64,000 nt of DNA from DASQPR01 sp963797605 (GTDB lineage Bacteria; Actinomycetota; Actinomycetes; Mycobacteriales; Micromonosporaceae), in assembly GCA_963797605.1 (NCBI GenBank), contig CAWCPX010000017.1, positions 310,001-374,000 of the forward strand, read 5' to 3'. Below the pieces are notes generated by a model. The model was given only the letters and a program-made list of their open reading frames with translations. It searched no databases and was not told the origin of the DNA. Shown in pieces: positions 1-9,530 of the stretch (its first letter is position 1; each line of letters starts with the position of its first letter). Position numbers and translations under genes: made by a program.

Positions 1-571
1 CGTGGTCATCGACGCGCAGATCCGCCACGACATCGCTGGTGCCGCCGTAGCCCTCGCCCCTGCTGACGATGTAGATCGCGGCACTCTGGCGGCCCCGACG
101 GTCGCCGCCGGCCACGTCGCCCGCGCGCAGGGCCGCGAGCAGCCGCGCCCGGGAAGGGCACGCCGGCCGATTCCAGCCACGCGCGCTCCATCTCGGCGAC
201 GACCTCCGGACCGGTCAGGATGTTGCCCTGGATCGCGTAACCGTCACCGGCCGCTCCCCGGCCCACGCATGGCAGTCGTCGCCGGTGTAGGTGGCGCCGT
301 CGCCGCTCACGCCCACGACGCCGAGCTGGCGGGAGGCCCTGCCCGGGTCGGCCGCCGTCAGCCCCGCGACGACGTCAGCGGCCGCTGTGCCGGTGCGTAA
401 AAGCGTCAGACCTTGCGGACGGTACGCGAGGTTTGCGTACGACTGCGTCGCGATGGCACCAATGTCGGCTTCGGCGGCGGGGACGGCTGCTCCGACACCG
501 AGGAACTTGCTTGCCACCGCGACACCGTGCATGCGCCCGTCGGCGGATCGCGCCACGATCGAGAACGTCAT
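1..571 (-). pseudogene. DUF1028 family protein, frameshifted, runs off the window
   Basis: The N-terminal 110 residues match the DUF1028 family, a predicted Ntn-hydrolase-like fold of unknown substrate: start MTFSIVARSADGRMHGVAVA, then ATQSYANLAY and GDDCHAWAG. The frame then breaks near 245; the continuation AIQGNILTGPEVV, also diagnostic of the family, sits in another minus-strand frame. It breaks again near 160, where the third frame gives GGDRRGRQSAAIYIVS and continues off the left edge. All three pieces are conserved in order, so I read one gene with two single-base indels, probably consensus errors rather than true decay. The start is the ATG at 569-571. Nothing in the neighbourhood hints at a specific substrate. 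Confidence 0.8.
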
Positions 572-683
572 ACCGCAGACCGTAGTGGGAGACTCCGTGG
601 CGCCTGCTCGTGCGTCCGGCCGAAGTTTCCGATCGGATTCCGCTGAACGTCAGCGCGCCGCCACGCGTAGCATCTTCGGGCGC

Positions 684-1148
684 TCAATCGACCCACGGCA
701 GCATCGACAACACACTCGGCCCGACGCTCACGTAGAGACTCGCGACCACCACCGCGATCACGAAAATCAGTGTCGCGAATCCGACGAGAATCTGGACCGG
801 CCAACTCTGGCGGGTGTACCACCGCGTCCAGGCGCTGATGACCCCTCGCACAAAGCCCGTGAGTTTGCGTGCCCACGTGAATTCTATGGACCAAATGGCC
901 AGGCCCGCGAATACGATCAGCCACCCTGGGCCGGGCAAAGGCACCAAAACGAGACCGAGCGCCACAACGAGCAAACCGACAATCAGCACGCTCAGCCTGA
1001 ACACGATCCGGCCGACAGGATTCGCACGGATTCGCGAGAGCGCTTTGTCTAATCGGCCCGGTTTGCCGCCATTGTCAGTGTCCGCCCCGAGATCGACCTC
1101 TGACGCCCTGACCTGGCCTTTCTCGTCCGGTATCGAACGATGGGCCAT
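684..1148 (-). CDS. PGPGW-motif membrane protein (TIGR02611 family)
   Basis: A 154-residue membrane protein. After a charged N-terminus of about 45 residues come two closely spaced hydrophobic segments (about 48-70 and 72-88) around the motif LVPLPGPGWLIVF, which defines this family, and a third segment near 120-143 (ILVGFATLIFVIAVVVA). The family is widespread in actinobacteria and has no established function; it is assumed to sit in the cytoplasmic membrane. The gene stands alone, 112 bp from the DUF1028 gene on the same strand. The reading frame is intact and the length is usual for the family. Confidence 0.85.
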   Translation of the reverse strand: MAHRSIPDEKGQVRASEVDLGADTDNGGKPGRLDKALSRIRANPVGRIVFRLSVLIVGLLVVALGLVLVPLPGPGWLIVFAGLAIWSIEFTWARKLTGFVRGVISAWTRWYTRQSWPVQILVGFATLIFVIAVVVASLYVSVGPSVLSMLPWVD

Positions 1149-1422
1149 TTCCCACCTTCCCCGGCAGTCACAGCCGTCACCGAATGGGCGGACCGTGCGT
1201 TACCGGAGTGTCGACGTCTGAAGCACCTGACGCCGGGCGACCCGAAACACCTGCACGGAACTAGACATTGTCTCTAGTTTTCGCATATTTCCGCAGGTGA
1301 TTCGATGAGCCTTCCCACTACTGGGTGAGATCAGCGCATGGCGGAGCGTGACAGTAAGTATCACTCGACTATGGGAGTGCGGGGCTCGTGTGGTCTCGCA
1401 GCGGTGCCGGGGGGAGTACGAC

Positions 1423-1854
1423 ATGAGTGCAATCCGTCCTACGACTGTAGAAGTCGAGACGTCACTACGGCTGGTCGCGCCGGACTCCACCGCGCTTGCG
1501 GTGCGGGCGAGTCTGCGTTATGACCCGGCCGACCCGTACGCGGTGCATGTCCTGTTTCATGCGGAATCCGCGGGCGGGGAAGCGGTCAGTTGGTCCTTCG
1601 CGCGGGAGTTGCTGGTCACGGGTCTCGATGAGCCCGCTGGCATCGGCGACGTGCGGGTGTGGCCGTGGAACACGCCGCGCGGCGAGTTCGTCGCGCTCGC
1701 GTTGTCGTCGCCCGACGGCAACGCACTCTTCGAAGTGCCACGCAGCGTGCTCGTCAGGTTCCTGCGTCGCACCTATGTCGTCGTCCCACGCGGTCGCGAA
1801 GCCGACCACCTGGACGTCGATGCCGCGGTGAATCGCCTACTCGCGGGCAGATAG
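1423..1854 (+). CDS. SsgA-family (SALP) sporulation and cell-division regulator
   Basis: The 143-residue product has the hallmarks of SsgA-like proteins: a start like MSAIRPTTVEVETSLRLV, then LRYDPADPYAVHVLFH, an SWSFARELL segment, GDVRVWPW and ALSSPDGNALFEVPRS. These proteins occur only in morphologically complex actinomycetes; SsgB recruits FtsZ to sporulation septa. Length and the conserved DPADPYAV core resemble SsgB most, but I do not assign the symbol. The ATG at 1423 is preferred over upstream in-frame starts because a GGGGGAG ribosome site lies 8 bp before it and family similarity begins there. Single-gene unit; its presence implies a spore-forming host. Confidence 0.9.
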   Translation: MSAIRPTTVEVETSLRLVAPDSTALAVRASLRYDPADPYAVHVLFHAESAGGEAVSWSFARELLVTGLDEPAGIGDVRVWPWNTPRGEFVALALSSPDGNALFEVPRSVLVRFLRRTYVVVPRGREADHLDVDAAVNRLLAGR

Positions 1855-1978
1855 TCCGCGGCATAGCGAGCCGCCGAGCACGCGGCCGATACGGTCCACT
1901 GTAGACATCGATCGCTCCGCCGAGGGGCTGTCGCACACCGTGCCAGTCGTGCGACAGTCATCGGCGAGGTGATCGACG

Positions 1979-2509
1979 ATGCTCATTCGGCTCCGGGACC
2001 GGCCGGTAGATCTGGTCTTCATCGCGTTCTTCGTGCTGAACTTCGCGTTCATCACGTACTTCTTCGACATCGAACAGATCACGGTGCGCGACGCGGCGCA
2101 CATGAGCGCCTATCCCGCGTGGCCGCCACACCAGATCGTCGACCTCGTCCACTGGTACGGAAACCGTTGGGACCCGCTACTGATGGCGCGCCCGGCGTTC
2201 TTCCGCATGACGATCTGGATCGACGTCGTCGCCTTCGGACCGTTCTACGCGTTCGCGATTTACGCGCTGATCCGCGGCCGGGAGTGGATCCGGGTGCCGG
2301 CGCTCGTCTGGTCGGGCGTCATGATGACGAACGTCGCGATCATCCTGTTCGAAGAGCGCACGGGCCAGTTCGCGACCACGCATTTCGGCATGGTGCTCGG
2401 CGCGAACCTGCCGTGGTTCCTGCTGCCGGTCGCCGTCATCGCCCGCTTCTGGCGCGATCATCCGTTCACCCGGGCGACGGCACCGGAACCCGAGTTGGTG
2501 CCGGCATGA
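1979..2509 (+). CDS. EXPERA/DUF2781-type membrane protein
   Basis: A 176-residue protein with about four transmembrane segments (roughly 10-32, 75-97, 104-125, 135-155). Polar motifs between helices, including YGNRWDPLLMARPAFF and FEERTGQFATTHFG, fit the EXPERA fold found in emopamil-binding protein, TMEM97 and TM6SF. Bacterial members have no established substrate; eukaryotic ones bind or isomerise sterols, so a lipid ligand is only a guess. GAGGTG at 1965 serves as ribosome site for the ATG at 1979. The stop overlaps the start of the following SDR gene (ATGA), so the two are translationally coupled and may act on the same lipid-like substrate. Confidence 0.75.
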   Translation: MLIRLRDRPVDLVFIAFFVLNFAFITYFFDIEQITVRDAAHMSAYPAWPPHQIVDLVHWYGNRWDPLLMARPAFFRMTIWIDVVAFGPFYAFAIYALIRGREWIRVPALVWSGVMMTNVAIILFEERTGQFATTHFGMVLGANLPWFLLPVAVIARFWRDHPFTRATAPEPELVPA

Positions 2510-3288
2510 GAGACCTGTCGCGGTACGGCCCCTGGGCGCTTGTCGCGGGCGCCTCCGAGGGCATCGGTGCCGCGTTCGCCACCGCGTTGATCCGCGCCGG
2601 TCTGAACGTGGCACTCGTGGCCCGCCGCCGGGAGCCGCTTGCCGCGCTCGCCGCCGCGCTGACCGGCATCAGCAGCTGCCCCGAGGTGCTGGCGATCCCG
2701 GCCGACCTCGCGACGGACGCTGGCTCCGAGGCCATCTTCGAGGCCACCGCACGACTCGAGATCGGGCTCGTGATCGCGAACGCCGCGTACGCGCCGATCG
2801 GCCGGTTCCTCGACGTGGAGATGTCCCGGCTGCAGCAGGCCGTGGACCTCAACTGCGCGTCGCCGCTGCGCCTGGCCCGCCACTTCCTGCCGCCGATGGC
2901 GCGGCGCGGCCGGGGCGGCTTCATCATCATGTCGTCTCTCGCCGGGCAGCAGGGGTCTCCGGGCATCACGACGTACGCGGCGACGAAAGCGTTCGGGGCG
3001 GTGCTCGCGGAAGGGCTGTGGGCGGAGATGCGCCCGCGCGGCGTCGACGTGCTCGCGTGCGCTCCGGGCGCCGTCGAGACGCCGGGCCTCGCCGCCAGCA
3101 AGTCACGGCGCGCTCCGGGCACCGTCACACCGGCAGTGGTCGCCGCGGCGGCACTGGAGGCGCTGGGCCGGCGGCCGCGGACCGTACCCGGCGGCTTGAT
3201 GAAGTTCTCTTCTGCCCTGACCCAACGGGTGCTGCCGCGCCGAGCGGCGATCTCGCTGATCGCGAAGGCCTCGGGCGACCTGTCCTAG
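2506..3288 (+). CDS. SDR-family oxidoreductase
   Basis: A classical short-chain dehydrogenase of 260 residues. The cofactor motif is ALVAGASEGIGAAFA (residues about 11-25), followed by NAAYAPIG (the NAG element), SSLAGQQGSPGITTYAATK (active-site Ser and the YxxxK pair as YAATK) and CAPGAVETPG. The first motif, TGxxxGIG in most SDRs, here reads AGASEGIG as in some FabG-like paralogues. It reduces or oxidises a carbonyl or alcohol with NAD(P)H in the cytoplasm; the substrate is unknown. Its ATG overlaps the stop of the EXPERA gene, so both belong to one operon. Intact frame. Confidence 0.88.
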   Translation: MRDLSRYGPWALVAGASEGIGAAFATALIRAGLNVALVARRREPLAALAAALTGISSCPEVLAIPADLATDAGSEAIFEATARLEIGLVIANAAYAPIGRFLDVEMSRLQQAVDLNCASPLRLARHFLPPMARRGRGGFIIMSSLAGQQGSPGITTYAATKAFGAVLAEGLWAEMRPRGVDVLACAPGAVETPGLAASKSRRAPGTVTPAVVAAAALEALGRRPRTVPGGLMKFSSALTQRVLPRRAAISLIAKASGDLS

Positions 3289-3293
3289 GCCTT

Positions 3294-3331
3294 ATCTCAA
3301 AGCTGCCGTTGGATCTCAAAGCTGCCGTTGG
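3294..3331. repeat. 19-bp perfect tandem duplication
   Basis: ATCTCAAAGCTGCCGTTGG occurs twice head to tail (3294-3312 and 3313-3331) in the 80-bp gap between the SDR stop and the convergent antiporter gene. It has no terminator shape of its own. A recent slippage duplication is the simplest reading. Confidence 0.9.
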
Positions 3332-3368
3332 GCTGCGCCGTGACGCAGAACGGACTTCGAGACAGGGC

Positions 3369-4621
3369 CTAACCGCCGGCCGGCGTGGCGGAATCTTCGT
3401 CGTCGTCGGACTGCGGCACGTCACGCACGAGCACGCCACCGCGCCTCGCCACGAACGGCACCAGCCCGCCCTGCACGATCACCGAGAACAGCACGACGAC
3501 GAAGATGACCGAGTACACCTGAGCGCTGTGCGCCGCGCCGGCCGAGACGATGAACACGCCGAGCAGGATCGGCACCGCGCCCTTCAGACCGGCCCAGAGC
3601 ACGAAGACGCGTTCGCCCCGGGTCAGCGCGATCGGCCAGATCACGAGCCCGCCGAGCAGCGGCCGCACCACGAAGGCGAGCAGCACCGCGAGCACGAGAC
3701 CGATCAGCCACGCATCGTCGTGCACCAGCGAGGCCAGGTGCACGGTCAGGCCGAGCACCACGAACGCGACGATCTCGGCGAGGCTCGCGAGAGACGAGTG
3801 GAACCGCTGGATCTCGCGCTTGTGCCGCACCTCCGCGTCGCCGATGACGATGCCCGCGATCAGCACAGCGAGGAAACCGGACCCGTGCGCGACCGTGGCG
3901 AGACCGTAGAGCACGAACGCGCCGGCGAGCGCGCGCAGCGCGTAGAGACCTTCGCTGGGCAGCCGGACGCGGCTCATCAGGAACCGCGAGTCCCAGGCCA
4001 CCCGCGATGCCGATCGACGCGCCGACCGCCATCTGCACGACGAACTCGACCAGAGCCGTGCGCCAGACGCGGCGCCCCCGCTGGCCGACTCCGACGCCCA
4101 GCAGCGCGACCATCATCGCGATGCCGACCGGATCGTTCGCGCCCGACTCGCCTTCGAGCAGCGTGCCGGTGCGCCCGGTGATCTCCTGGCCGCCCAGCAC
4201 CGAGAAGACGACGGCCGGATCGGTCGGCGCGAGCGCCGTGCCGAGCAGCATCGACTCGCGCCAGTCGAGGCCAAGATCACGAAGTGCCGATGAGCGGCGA
4301 GACCGCCGGCCGTGGCGACGGTGCCGGCGACGCCCAGCCAGACGACCGCCTTCGCCTGCGACCGGAAACGCCGCCAGCCGATGTGCATGCCGCCGTCGAA
4401 CAGGATCACCACGAGCGCGGCCGTGACGAGCGCGTTCGACTGTGTGCGGCGGCGACGTGCGAGAGGCTCGGCGCGATGGCGGAGCGACCGCGGCTCCGAT
4501 CAGGAACACCGCCGGGGCGGGCACGTTGAGCCAGACGCTGAGCCGGCTGGAGAACGACGGCCAGCAGGAACGCGACCGCGATCACGAGCAGGACGAGGCC
4601 GTATGCGGTGACGTCAGCCAC
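3369..4621 (-). pseudogene. CPA1-type Na+(K+)/H+ antiporter, frameshifted
   Basis: A membrane cation/proton antiporter of the NhaP/CPA1 type, read from right to left. The intact C-terminal 210 residues include IVAFVVLGLTVHL, a run of hydrophobic helices and the family motif GLKGAVPILLG. The middle (VVILFDGGMHIGWRRF, AVVWLGVAGTV) lies in another frame, the ELLEGESGANDP-type segment (seen as LEGESGANDP) in a third. A likely start is the GTG at 4621, giving ADVTAYGLVLLVIAVAFLL as first helix; it overlaps the end of the MmcQ-like gene. At least three single-base indels separate otherwise conserved pieces, so the native gene is probably whole and the consensus faulty. The role would be pH and cation homeostasis. 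Confidence 0.8.
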
Positions 4622-4989
4622 GCGTTGTCGAGCGATAAGGCGATCAGTGGTCTTCGGCGCGACCGCCCGGTAGGCGTCCTCGAGCACCTCGGCGACTTCG
4701 CGCCAGTCGGCGCGCCCCGAGTCGCATGCCGACCCAGCCGCGATGGCCGACGTAGGGCGGATAGAAGAAGCGTCTCCGGCTGCGCCGCGATCAATTCCTG
4801 CTGCGCACCCGGCGGCGCGGCGCACCAGAGATGCGGAAACTCGTTGTCGTGGTGGCCGTCGGGCCAGAGCATCACGAACGATTTCTTGCCGCGGATGAAC
4901 CACGTCGGCGTGCCGTGACTGAGGCGCTCGGTGACCTCGGGAAAGGCGACGCAGATCGTGGTGATGCGCGCCGTCACGTCCGCTGTCAT
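4582..4989 (-). pseudogene. MmcQ/YjbR family DNA-binding-fold protein, frameshifted
   Basis: The N-terminal 75 residues fit the MmcQ/YjbR (CyaY-like double-wing) family: FPEVTERLSHGTPTWFIRGK, then LWPDGHHDNEFPHLWCAAP and QQELIAAQPE. The frame then shifts near 4775; the expected continuation GRADWREVAEVLEDAYRAVA lies in a neighbouring frame. A second shift near 4655 would restore an ending at 4582 after LDNAWLT. The function of the family is not established; members bind DNA or act as small regulators. It overlaps the antiporter start and is transcribed in the same direction, so the pair is probably one operon. Confidence 0.78.
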
Positions 4990-5121
4990 GGCCCTACGTT
5001 ACGGGTTTGACCATGGCCATGGACACGAAGCTACCCCGGGACCCCCACGGCCCGGGGTGGCTTCGGCGCCGGCCAAGGTCCCCAACCCCGGCCTCGTGGA
5101 AATGATCAGGTTCGCGAACGC

Positions 5122-6348
5122 TCAGGACGGCAGGTTCGCGTTGATGAACGTCTTCGCGTCGTTGATGGCGATCGCGAAGCCCACGCCCACGCTGCCGGTG
5201 CTGCCCGAGCTTCCGGTCGCGATCGCGCTGTCGATGCCGATGACCTCGCCGGCCATGTTGAAGAGCGCGCCGCCGGAGTCGCCCTGATTGATGGACGCGT
5301 CCGTCTGGATCGCGTTCGGGTAGGTGGTGCCGCTGTCCCCGCCCTGGTTGCCAAACGGCGTGTTCTGCTCCGAGGCCACGCTGACCTTGCGGTGCAGCGC
5401 GCTGATGATGCCCGCGCTGACGCTGTTGGAGAGGCCGAGTTCGTTGCCGATGGCCACCACCGAGTCGCCGACGGCCACGTTGTCGCTGTTCGCGAGGGTC
5501 GCGGCGGTGAGACCGGTGACCCCGCTGGCCTTGACGACGGCAAGGTCCTCGGAGGTGTCCGCGGCGATGATCGTCGCGGGCGCGGTCGAGCCGTCGGTGA
5601 ACGTGACGGTGATCGAGCCACCGTTCTCGGCCGCGCTGATGACGTGGTTGTTCGTGAGAATCACGCCATCGGAGCGCAGCACGATGCCGGAGCCCTCGTC
5701 GCTCTCGCGGCCACCGGTGACGGTCAGCGACACGACCGACGGGTCGACGGTCTTCACGACATTGGCAATGGACGTCGTGGACGCGTTCGCGATCGTCGTC
5801 ACCGGGGTCGCCTTGCCGGCCGTCGTCGACGTGTTGCCGTGGTCGACCTGACTCATCCCGTAGGCGCCCGCGAACCCACCACCGACGGCGAGGGCGAGCG
5901 CGGTGACCGTGGCCGCGACGAACCGGCCGCGACGTCGTTTCGGCTGGTCCGGGGCGGCCGGGTAGAGCTGACCTGTCAGACCGGACCCGGCGCCGTCGTA
6001 CGGGTGCCCGCCGGCGTAAGGCAGCCCGGCCGGTGGCTGGTGCGCGTCGGCGTAAGGCAGCCCGGCCGGTGGCTGGTGCGCGTCGGCGTAAGGCAGCCCG
6101 GCCGGTGGCTGGTGCGCGTCGGCGTAAGGCAGCGCGGCCGGTGGCTGGGGCGCGCCGACACGGGGCGCGACGCCGTAGGTGATGGGATTGTCGGCGGGAG
6201 GCGGCACGTAGCCGCGGGGCGCCACCGCATACCCCTGAGGCGGCAGCGCGTGCCCTGTCGCGTCAGCGTGCTGCCGCGGTCGTTGTTCGCCGCTGGCCGA
6301 CCACTCGTCGTCGGCCGGCCCGTGCTGTGCATCGAATGGGCTGCTCAT
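5122..6348 (-). CDS. Membrane-anchored trypsin-like serine protease (HtrA/DegP-type, no PDZ)
   Basis: About 408 residues. The N-terminal 130 residues are cytoplasmic, proline-rich and repetitive (LPYADAHQPPAG repeated), followed by a basic stretch and one transmembrane helix (about 136-160, FVAATVTALALAVGGGFAGA), then an extracellular S1C protease domain. The triad is visible: His in TNNHVIS (about 235), Asp in TSEDLAVV (about 268), Ser in INQGDSGGALF (about 358). The protein ends just after the protease domain, so the PDZ domain of classical HtrA is missing. It probably degrades misfolded or secreted proteins outside the membrane. I use the ATG at 6348 (MSSPFDAQHG) rather than the longer 476-residue frame because the upstream part has no family character. 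Confidence 0.88.
   Translation of the reverse strand: MSSPFDAQHGPADDEWSASGEQRPRQHADATGHALPPQGYAVAPRGYVPPPADNPITYGVAPRVGAPQPPAALPYADAHQPPAGLPYADAHQPPAGLPYADAHQPPAGLPYAGGHPYDGAGSGLTGQLYPAAPDQPKRRRGRFVAATVTALALAVGGGFAGAYGMSQVDHGNTSTTAGKATPVTTIANASTTSIANVVKTVDPSVVSLTVTGGRESDEGSGIVLRSDGVILTNNHVISAAENGGSITVTFTDGSTAPATIIAADTSEDLAVVKASGVTGLTAATLANSDNVAVGDSVVAIGNELGLSNSVSAGIISALHRKVSVASEQNTPFGNQGGDSGTTYPNAIQTDASINQGDSGGALFNMAGEVIGIDSAIATGSSGSTGSVGVGFAIAINDAKTFINANLPS
6013..6151. repeat. 36-bp tandem repeat inside the protease gene
   Basis: Three perfect 36-bp copies (6013-6048, 6049-6084, 6085-6120) and a diverged fourth (6121-6151) encode the cytoplasmic repeat LPYADAHQPPAG on the minus strand. The unit is a multiple of three, so copy number can change without breaking the frame; it is a likely length-polymorphic region. 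Confidence 0.92.
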
Positions 6349-6563
6349 AGGAATCACTCTGCGCTCCGATTCGCGGAGCGGGCTGAGAGGAACAAGTGAG
6401 GTTCCTGGGAACCGTGAATCTTGGCGGAACAAGGGCCGCTGGCTGCTGCCGTCCGAAACCGAGCATGCCTTCCACAAACACTGTGTCCCTTCCGACGTCC
6501 CCATGCTCTGTCCGACATGCGGCTCACGAAACACGTCCGGTAAATCGGGCATGTCGGAGACGG

Positions 6564-6623
6564 CGAGTGGACCTTGGTAAATGGGCGTCGCCGGGGCAAC
6601 ATCAATTCGCCAAGGTCCACTCG
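6564..6623. repeat. 14-bp inverted repeat
   Basis: CGAGTGGACCTTGG at 6564-6577 returns as its exact reverse complement at 6610-6623, 32 bp apart, 215 bp upstream of the protease start. It has no T-tract, so an operator or cruciform is as likely as a terminator. Confidence 0.75.
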
Positions 6624-6791
6624 GCTCGCGCTAATCGCGGGCGATATATCCGACAAATTCACGTCACCCGACGTCGCTGGGGTGAGAACGTGTTGTCCTG
6701 GCCGCACATTCTCGCCCCAGCGCGGCGGGTCACGGGGCGGCCACGCGGCGGGTCACACGCAGGCGGGGCGTCGGCCGAGTGCGGCCGTGGC

Positions 6792-6888
6792 GTGAGCAGA
6801 GCAGGCGGCCTTCCCGAACCGGTGTGGCCGGGGTGTGAGCAGAGCAGGCGGCCTTCCCGAACCGGTGTGGCCGGGGTGTGAGCAGAGC
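6792..6888. repeat. 43-bp direct repeat containing GTGAGCAGAGC
   Basis: Two perfect 43-bp units (6792-6834, 6835-6877) each begin GTGAGCAGAGCAGGCGGCC; a third start of the unit (GTGAGCAGAGC, 6878-6888) then diverges. The same 11-bp head occurs again at 33.07-33.2 kb as an inverted pair, so this may be a dispersed intergenic repeat family of the host. Confidence 0.9.
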
Positions 6889-6917
6889 GGGGGTGGCGGC
6901 CCCCGGTGGCGGTGCGG

Positions 6918-7806
6918 TTACGAGTTCAACGCCGCCGTGACCGCGCGGGCCATCGCCTGTTCGCCGAGCGCGTTCGGGTGGAACGGCGCCGCGGCCGAAC
7001 CCGGGATCAGCCCCTCGACCCAGCGCGTGCTCGACGACTTGCACGCGTCGTGCCCGATCGTCGCGGCGTAGGTGTCGACGTAGGAAGCGCCATTGGCCGC
7101 CGCGGTCGATGCCAGCATCGCGTTGAGGTTCAGCTCGACGCTGCGCATGTAGGGCACGTCACCCCACGATATGGGTACGGATGGCCAGCAACCGATCGCC
7201 ACTGGTCGGCAGGATGTCCGGATAGCCGACGACGACCACGCGAGCACCGGGCGACGCGGCATGGATCTGCTGGAGCACTGTCGCGACCTTCGGTGCCGTC
7301 GCGTTGACGCGGGCGAGCAGTTGGTCGACGCCGCCCGAGTCGTACTGGTTCTTGCACGGGGACCCGAGCGGGTTGTGCAGGCTGTCCTCGGCACAGGTCT
7401 CGATGATGCCGGTGAACCCGATGTCGTTGCCGCCGATGCCGAGCGTCACGAGGGCGGTGTTCGACCGGAGCGCGCTCAACTGGGCCGCTACACCGATGCC
7501 GAGTTCACCGGAGCCGGCGTTGGCCATGTCGTTCGTGGTGGCGCCGCCGCAGCTGACGTCGGTGAAAGGGGATGCGGAAATCGCGGCCGCGACCAGCGAC
7601 GGGAAGTTCTTGTTGGAGCGGGTGCAGTTGAGGTCGACCTGGGTCGGGATGAGCGGCCCGGACGTGTACGAGTCGCCGAGTGCGACGTATCCACCGGCGG
7701 GAGCGGCTGCGGTGGCCGGTGCGGCGAGACACATGACACCGGCGAGGGCGACGGACATGACGGCGGCGATCCGGGCGGGCAGACGGGGATGTGGAGGATG
7801 ACTCAT
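6918..7806 (-). pseudogene. Secreted SGNH/GDSL hydrolase, one frameshift
   Basis: A secreted esterase or lipase of the SGNH fold. A signal peptide covers about residues 1-34 (SVALAGVMCLAAPATAAAPA), followed by block I YVALGDSYTSG with the nucleophile Ser, block II Gly in CGGATTNDM, block III Asn in LGIGGNDIGF, and the C-terminal block V His in FHPNALGEQAMA. The frame shifts once near 7165: the sequence reads GGCGATCGGTTGC where family members have GDGCWP, so one extra T explains the break. With that base removed the protein is about 295 residues and complete. Monocistronic; a tandem repeat region lies just downstream. Confidence 0.85.
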
Positions 7807-7956
7807 GGTGCCTCCGGGGCGGAAGTTACTGGTGGGTACCAGGATTCTCGACCCGGATAATCACATCCGTCAATACCACAGAACCGTTAACACCACAGGT
7901 CGGCCGTGCTGCGATCCGTCACCGCAGGCGGCCGATCACGCGGACGCCGTGCCGCG

Positions 7957-8706
7957 TTATTGCGTCGCGATCACGAGCAACTTCCGGAGCTGGGCCACCA
8001 ACGCGGCGTCGCCGGCGACGGTGACTCCGTCGTCGCCGCGGTTCCACAGCCAGCGCAGCAGGGCCGCCGGCGGTCCCCAGACCCGCGCGCCGGCGGCGGC
8101 CGTGCCGGCAGGAGCGCGCACGACGACGCGGTCGGGTAGCGCGACGACCTCCCACGCGTGTGCATCGGTTTCCAGTCGCAACGGGCTCCGGTCGGCCGTC
8201 GCCAACGTGTCCGCGAATTCCTCCGGCCAGTTCAGGCTCGCCTCGGCCAGAAAGAGCGTCAGCACCTCATCGACCCCGTCGGCGGCAAGCTCCGGCGATG
8301 GCGGCGTGACAGCCAGGCCGGCCGCGAGTTCGGCGTCGACGCGGTGCATCAACGTCTCCTGTGCCATCCGCCGCATCCAGAAACCGACGGTCTGGTCGTC
8401 GTTGGCGAACGTCTTGGCCGGGTCGCTCGGGTCATGCACGGCGAACACGTCGGAGAGCCGCGCGTACGCGTCAGGCAGCGTCACCGAGTCAGCCGGCGGC
8501 GGCCAGTCGGTCGGGAACGCGAGCGTCTCGATGCACTCCACCTTGTGCAGATAGACCATCGCCACATGCGCGGACAGATCGGCAGTCTGCCAGCCCGGGC
8601 ACGTGGGCACGCTGGCCGCCGGTCCGGCAGCGTCGAGCGCGGCCAGCAGTAACGCATATTCGGAACGGAACTCGTCGGTGAGCGTGTGCGCGCCGATGCC
8701 GGCCAC
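7957..8706 (-). CDS. Maleylpyruvate isomerase family mycothiol-dependent enzyme
   Basis: A 249-residue protein of the DinB/MDMPI superfamily. The N-terminal four-helix metal-binding domain shows SVPTCPGWQTADLSAHVA (the CPGW..DL..H signature) and AQETLMHRVDAELA with the second metal His and Asp/Glu. The C-terminal domain (about 160-249) is the SCP2-like part ending in GDAALVAQLRKLL. Members use mycothiol, the actinobacterial thiol, as cofactor for isomerisation, transfer or detoxification; the substrate here is unknown. It lies 4 bp downstream of the stop of nothing but directly beyond the SDR gene on the same strand (SDR stop 8711), so the SDR is probably co-transcribed ahead of it. Confidence 0.85.
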   Translation of the reverse strand: MAGIGAHTLTDEFRSEYALLLAALDAAGPAASVPTCPGWQTADLSAHVAMVYLHKVECIETLAFPTDWPPPADSVTLPDAYARLSDVFAVHDPSDPAKTFANDDQTVGFWMRRMAQETLMHRVDAELAAGLAVTPPSPELAADGVDEVLTLFLAEASLNWPEEFADTLATADRSPLRLETDAHAWEVVALPDRVVVRAPAGTAAAGARVWGPPAALLRWLWNRGDDGVTVAGDAALVAQLRKLLVIATQ

Positions 8707-8710
8707 CGGG

Positions 8711-9477
8711 CTAGTTTTCCTGTTCCGTCGGGCGGATCAGGATCTCGTTGATGGCGACGTGCCGGCGCCGCGTCACGATGTAGGAGATCGCGTCGGCGAC
8801 GTCTTCGGCTTCGAGCCGTTCTACGCCGGCGAAACGCTTCCCGATCGATTCGCGCACCTCGGGGCGGTTGTGGCTGGCGAGTTCGGTCGCGGTGCCGCCC
8901 GGCTCGACCAGCGAGACACGTACGTGTCGCTTCGTCACCTCCTGCCGCAGCGACTCGCTGAACGCGCCGACACCGAACTTGGTCGCGTTATAGACGCCGC
9001 TGCCGCTGCGCGGCGACGCGGCCGGCCACCGAGCTGATGTTGACCATGTCGGCGACCTGGCGGGGGCTCGTCTCGGCCGCCTCGAGGAGGTGCGGCAACG
9101 CCGCATGCGCGCAGTAGAGCAGGCCGAGCACGTTGAGGTCGACCATGCGCTGCCACTCCGTCAGCGGCGCGCCGACGGCGGGGCCGAGCAGCATCACACC
9201 GGCGTTGTTGACGAGGGTGTCGAGCCGGCCGAACTCGGCGACCGTGCGGTCGATCAGCGCGGTCGCCTGGGCCTCGTCGGTGACGTCGCATTCGACGACG
9301 AGCGCCGTGCCGCCACCGGCACGGATCGTCTTCGCGAGCGCGTCGAGACGATCGACGCGTCGGGCCGCGAGCACGACCGCGGCACCATGCGACAGCGAGC
9401 GACAGCGCGGCCGCCTCACCGATGCCGCTGGACGCGCCGGTGACGAACGCCACCGTGCCATTCAACCGATCTGTCAT
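8711..9477 (-). pseudogene. SDR-family oxidoreductase, frameshifted
   Basis: Classical SDR split over three frames. The start MTDRLNGTVAFVTGASSGIG carries the TGxxxGIG cofactor motif; after a shift near 9400 the protein continues AAVVLAARRVDRLDALAK, LVNNAGVMLLGPAVG and DMVNISSVAGRVA. A second shift near 9010 leads to YNATKFGVGAFSESLRQEV (catalytic YxxxK) and the C-terminus IRPTEQEN. About 250 residues when repaired. The pieces are collinear and conserved, so indels in the consensus are the likely cause. Divergent from the winged-helix gene across a 53-bp gap; the maleylpyruvate-isomerase-like gene follows 4 bp downstream. Confidence 0.85.
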
Positions 9478-9530
9478 ATGTTCACCCTACCGACGGATGC
9501 TATTCCCTACTTAAACGGTAGGATAAATCC
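9478..9530. promoter_or_regulatory. Short divergent promoter region
   Basis: A 53-bp AT-richer gap separates the SDR start (minus) from the winged-helix regulator start (plus). TAGGATAAAT, a possible -10 element for the regulator, ends only 3-4 bp before its ATG, which suggests leaderless or near-leaderless transcription. The regulator may control this shared region. Confidence 0.4.

Larger units (their letters stand above)
6349..6917. other. Non-coding interval with inverted and direct repeats
   Basis: No credible gene in 570 bp between the protease and the SGNH hydrolase. It holds a 10-bp inverted pair (6511-6520 and 6549-6558), a perfect 14-bp inverted pair (6564-6577 and 6610-6623) and a 43-bp direct repeat (6792-6877). 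The part next to 6349 must contain the protease promoter. Confidence 0.7.
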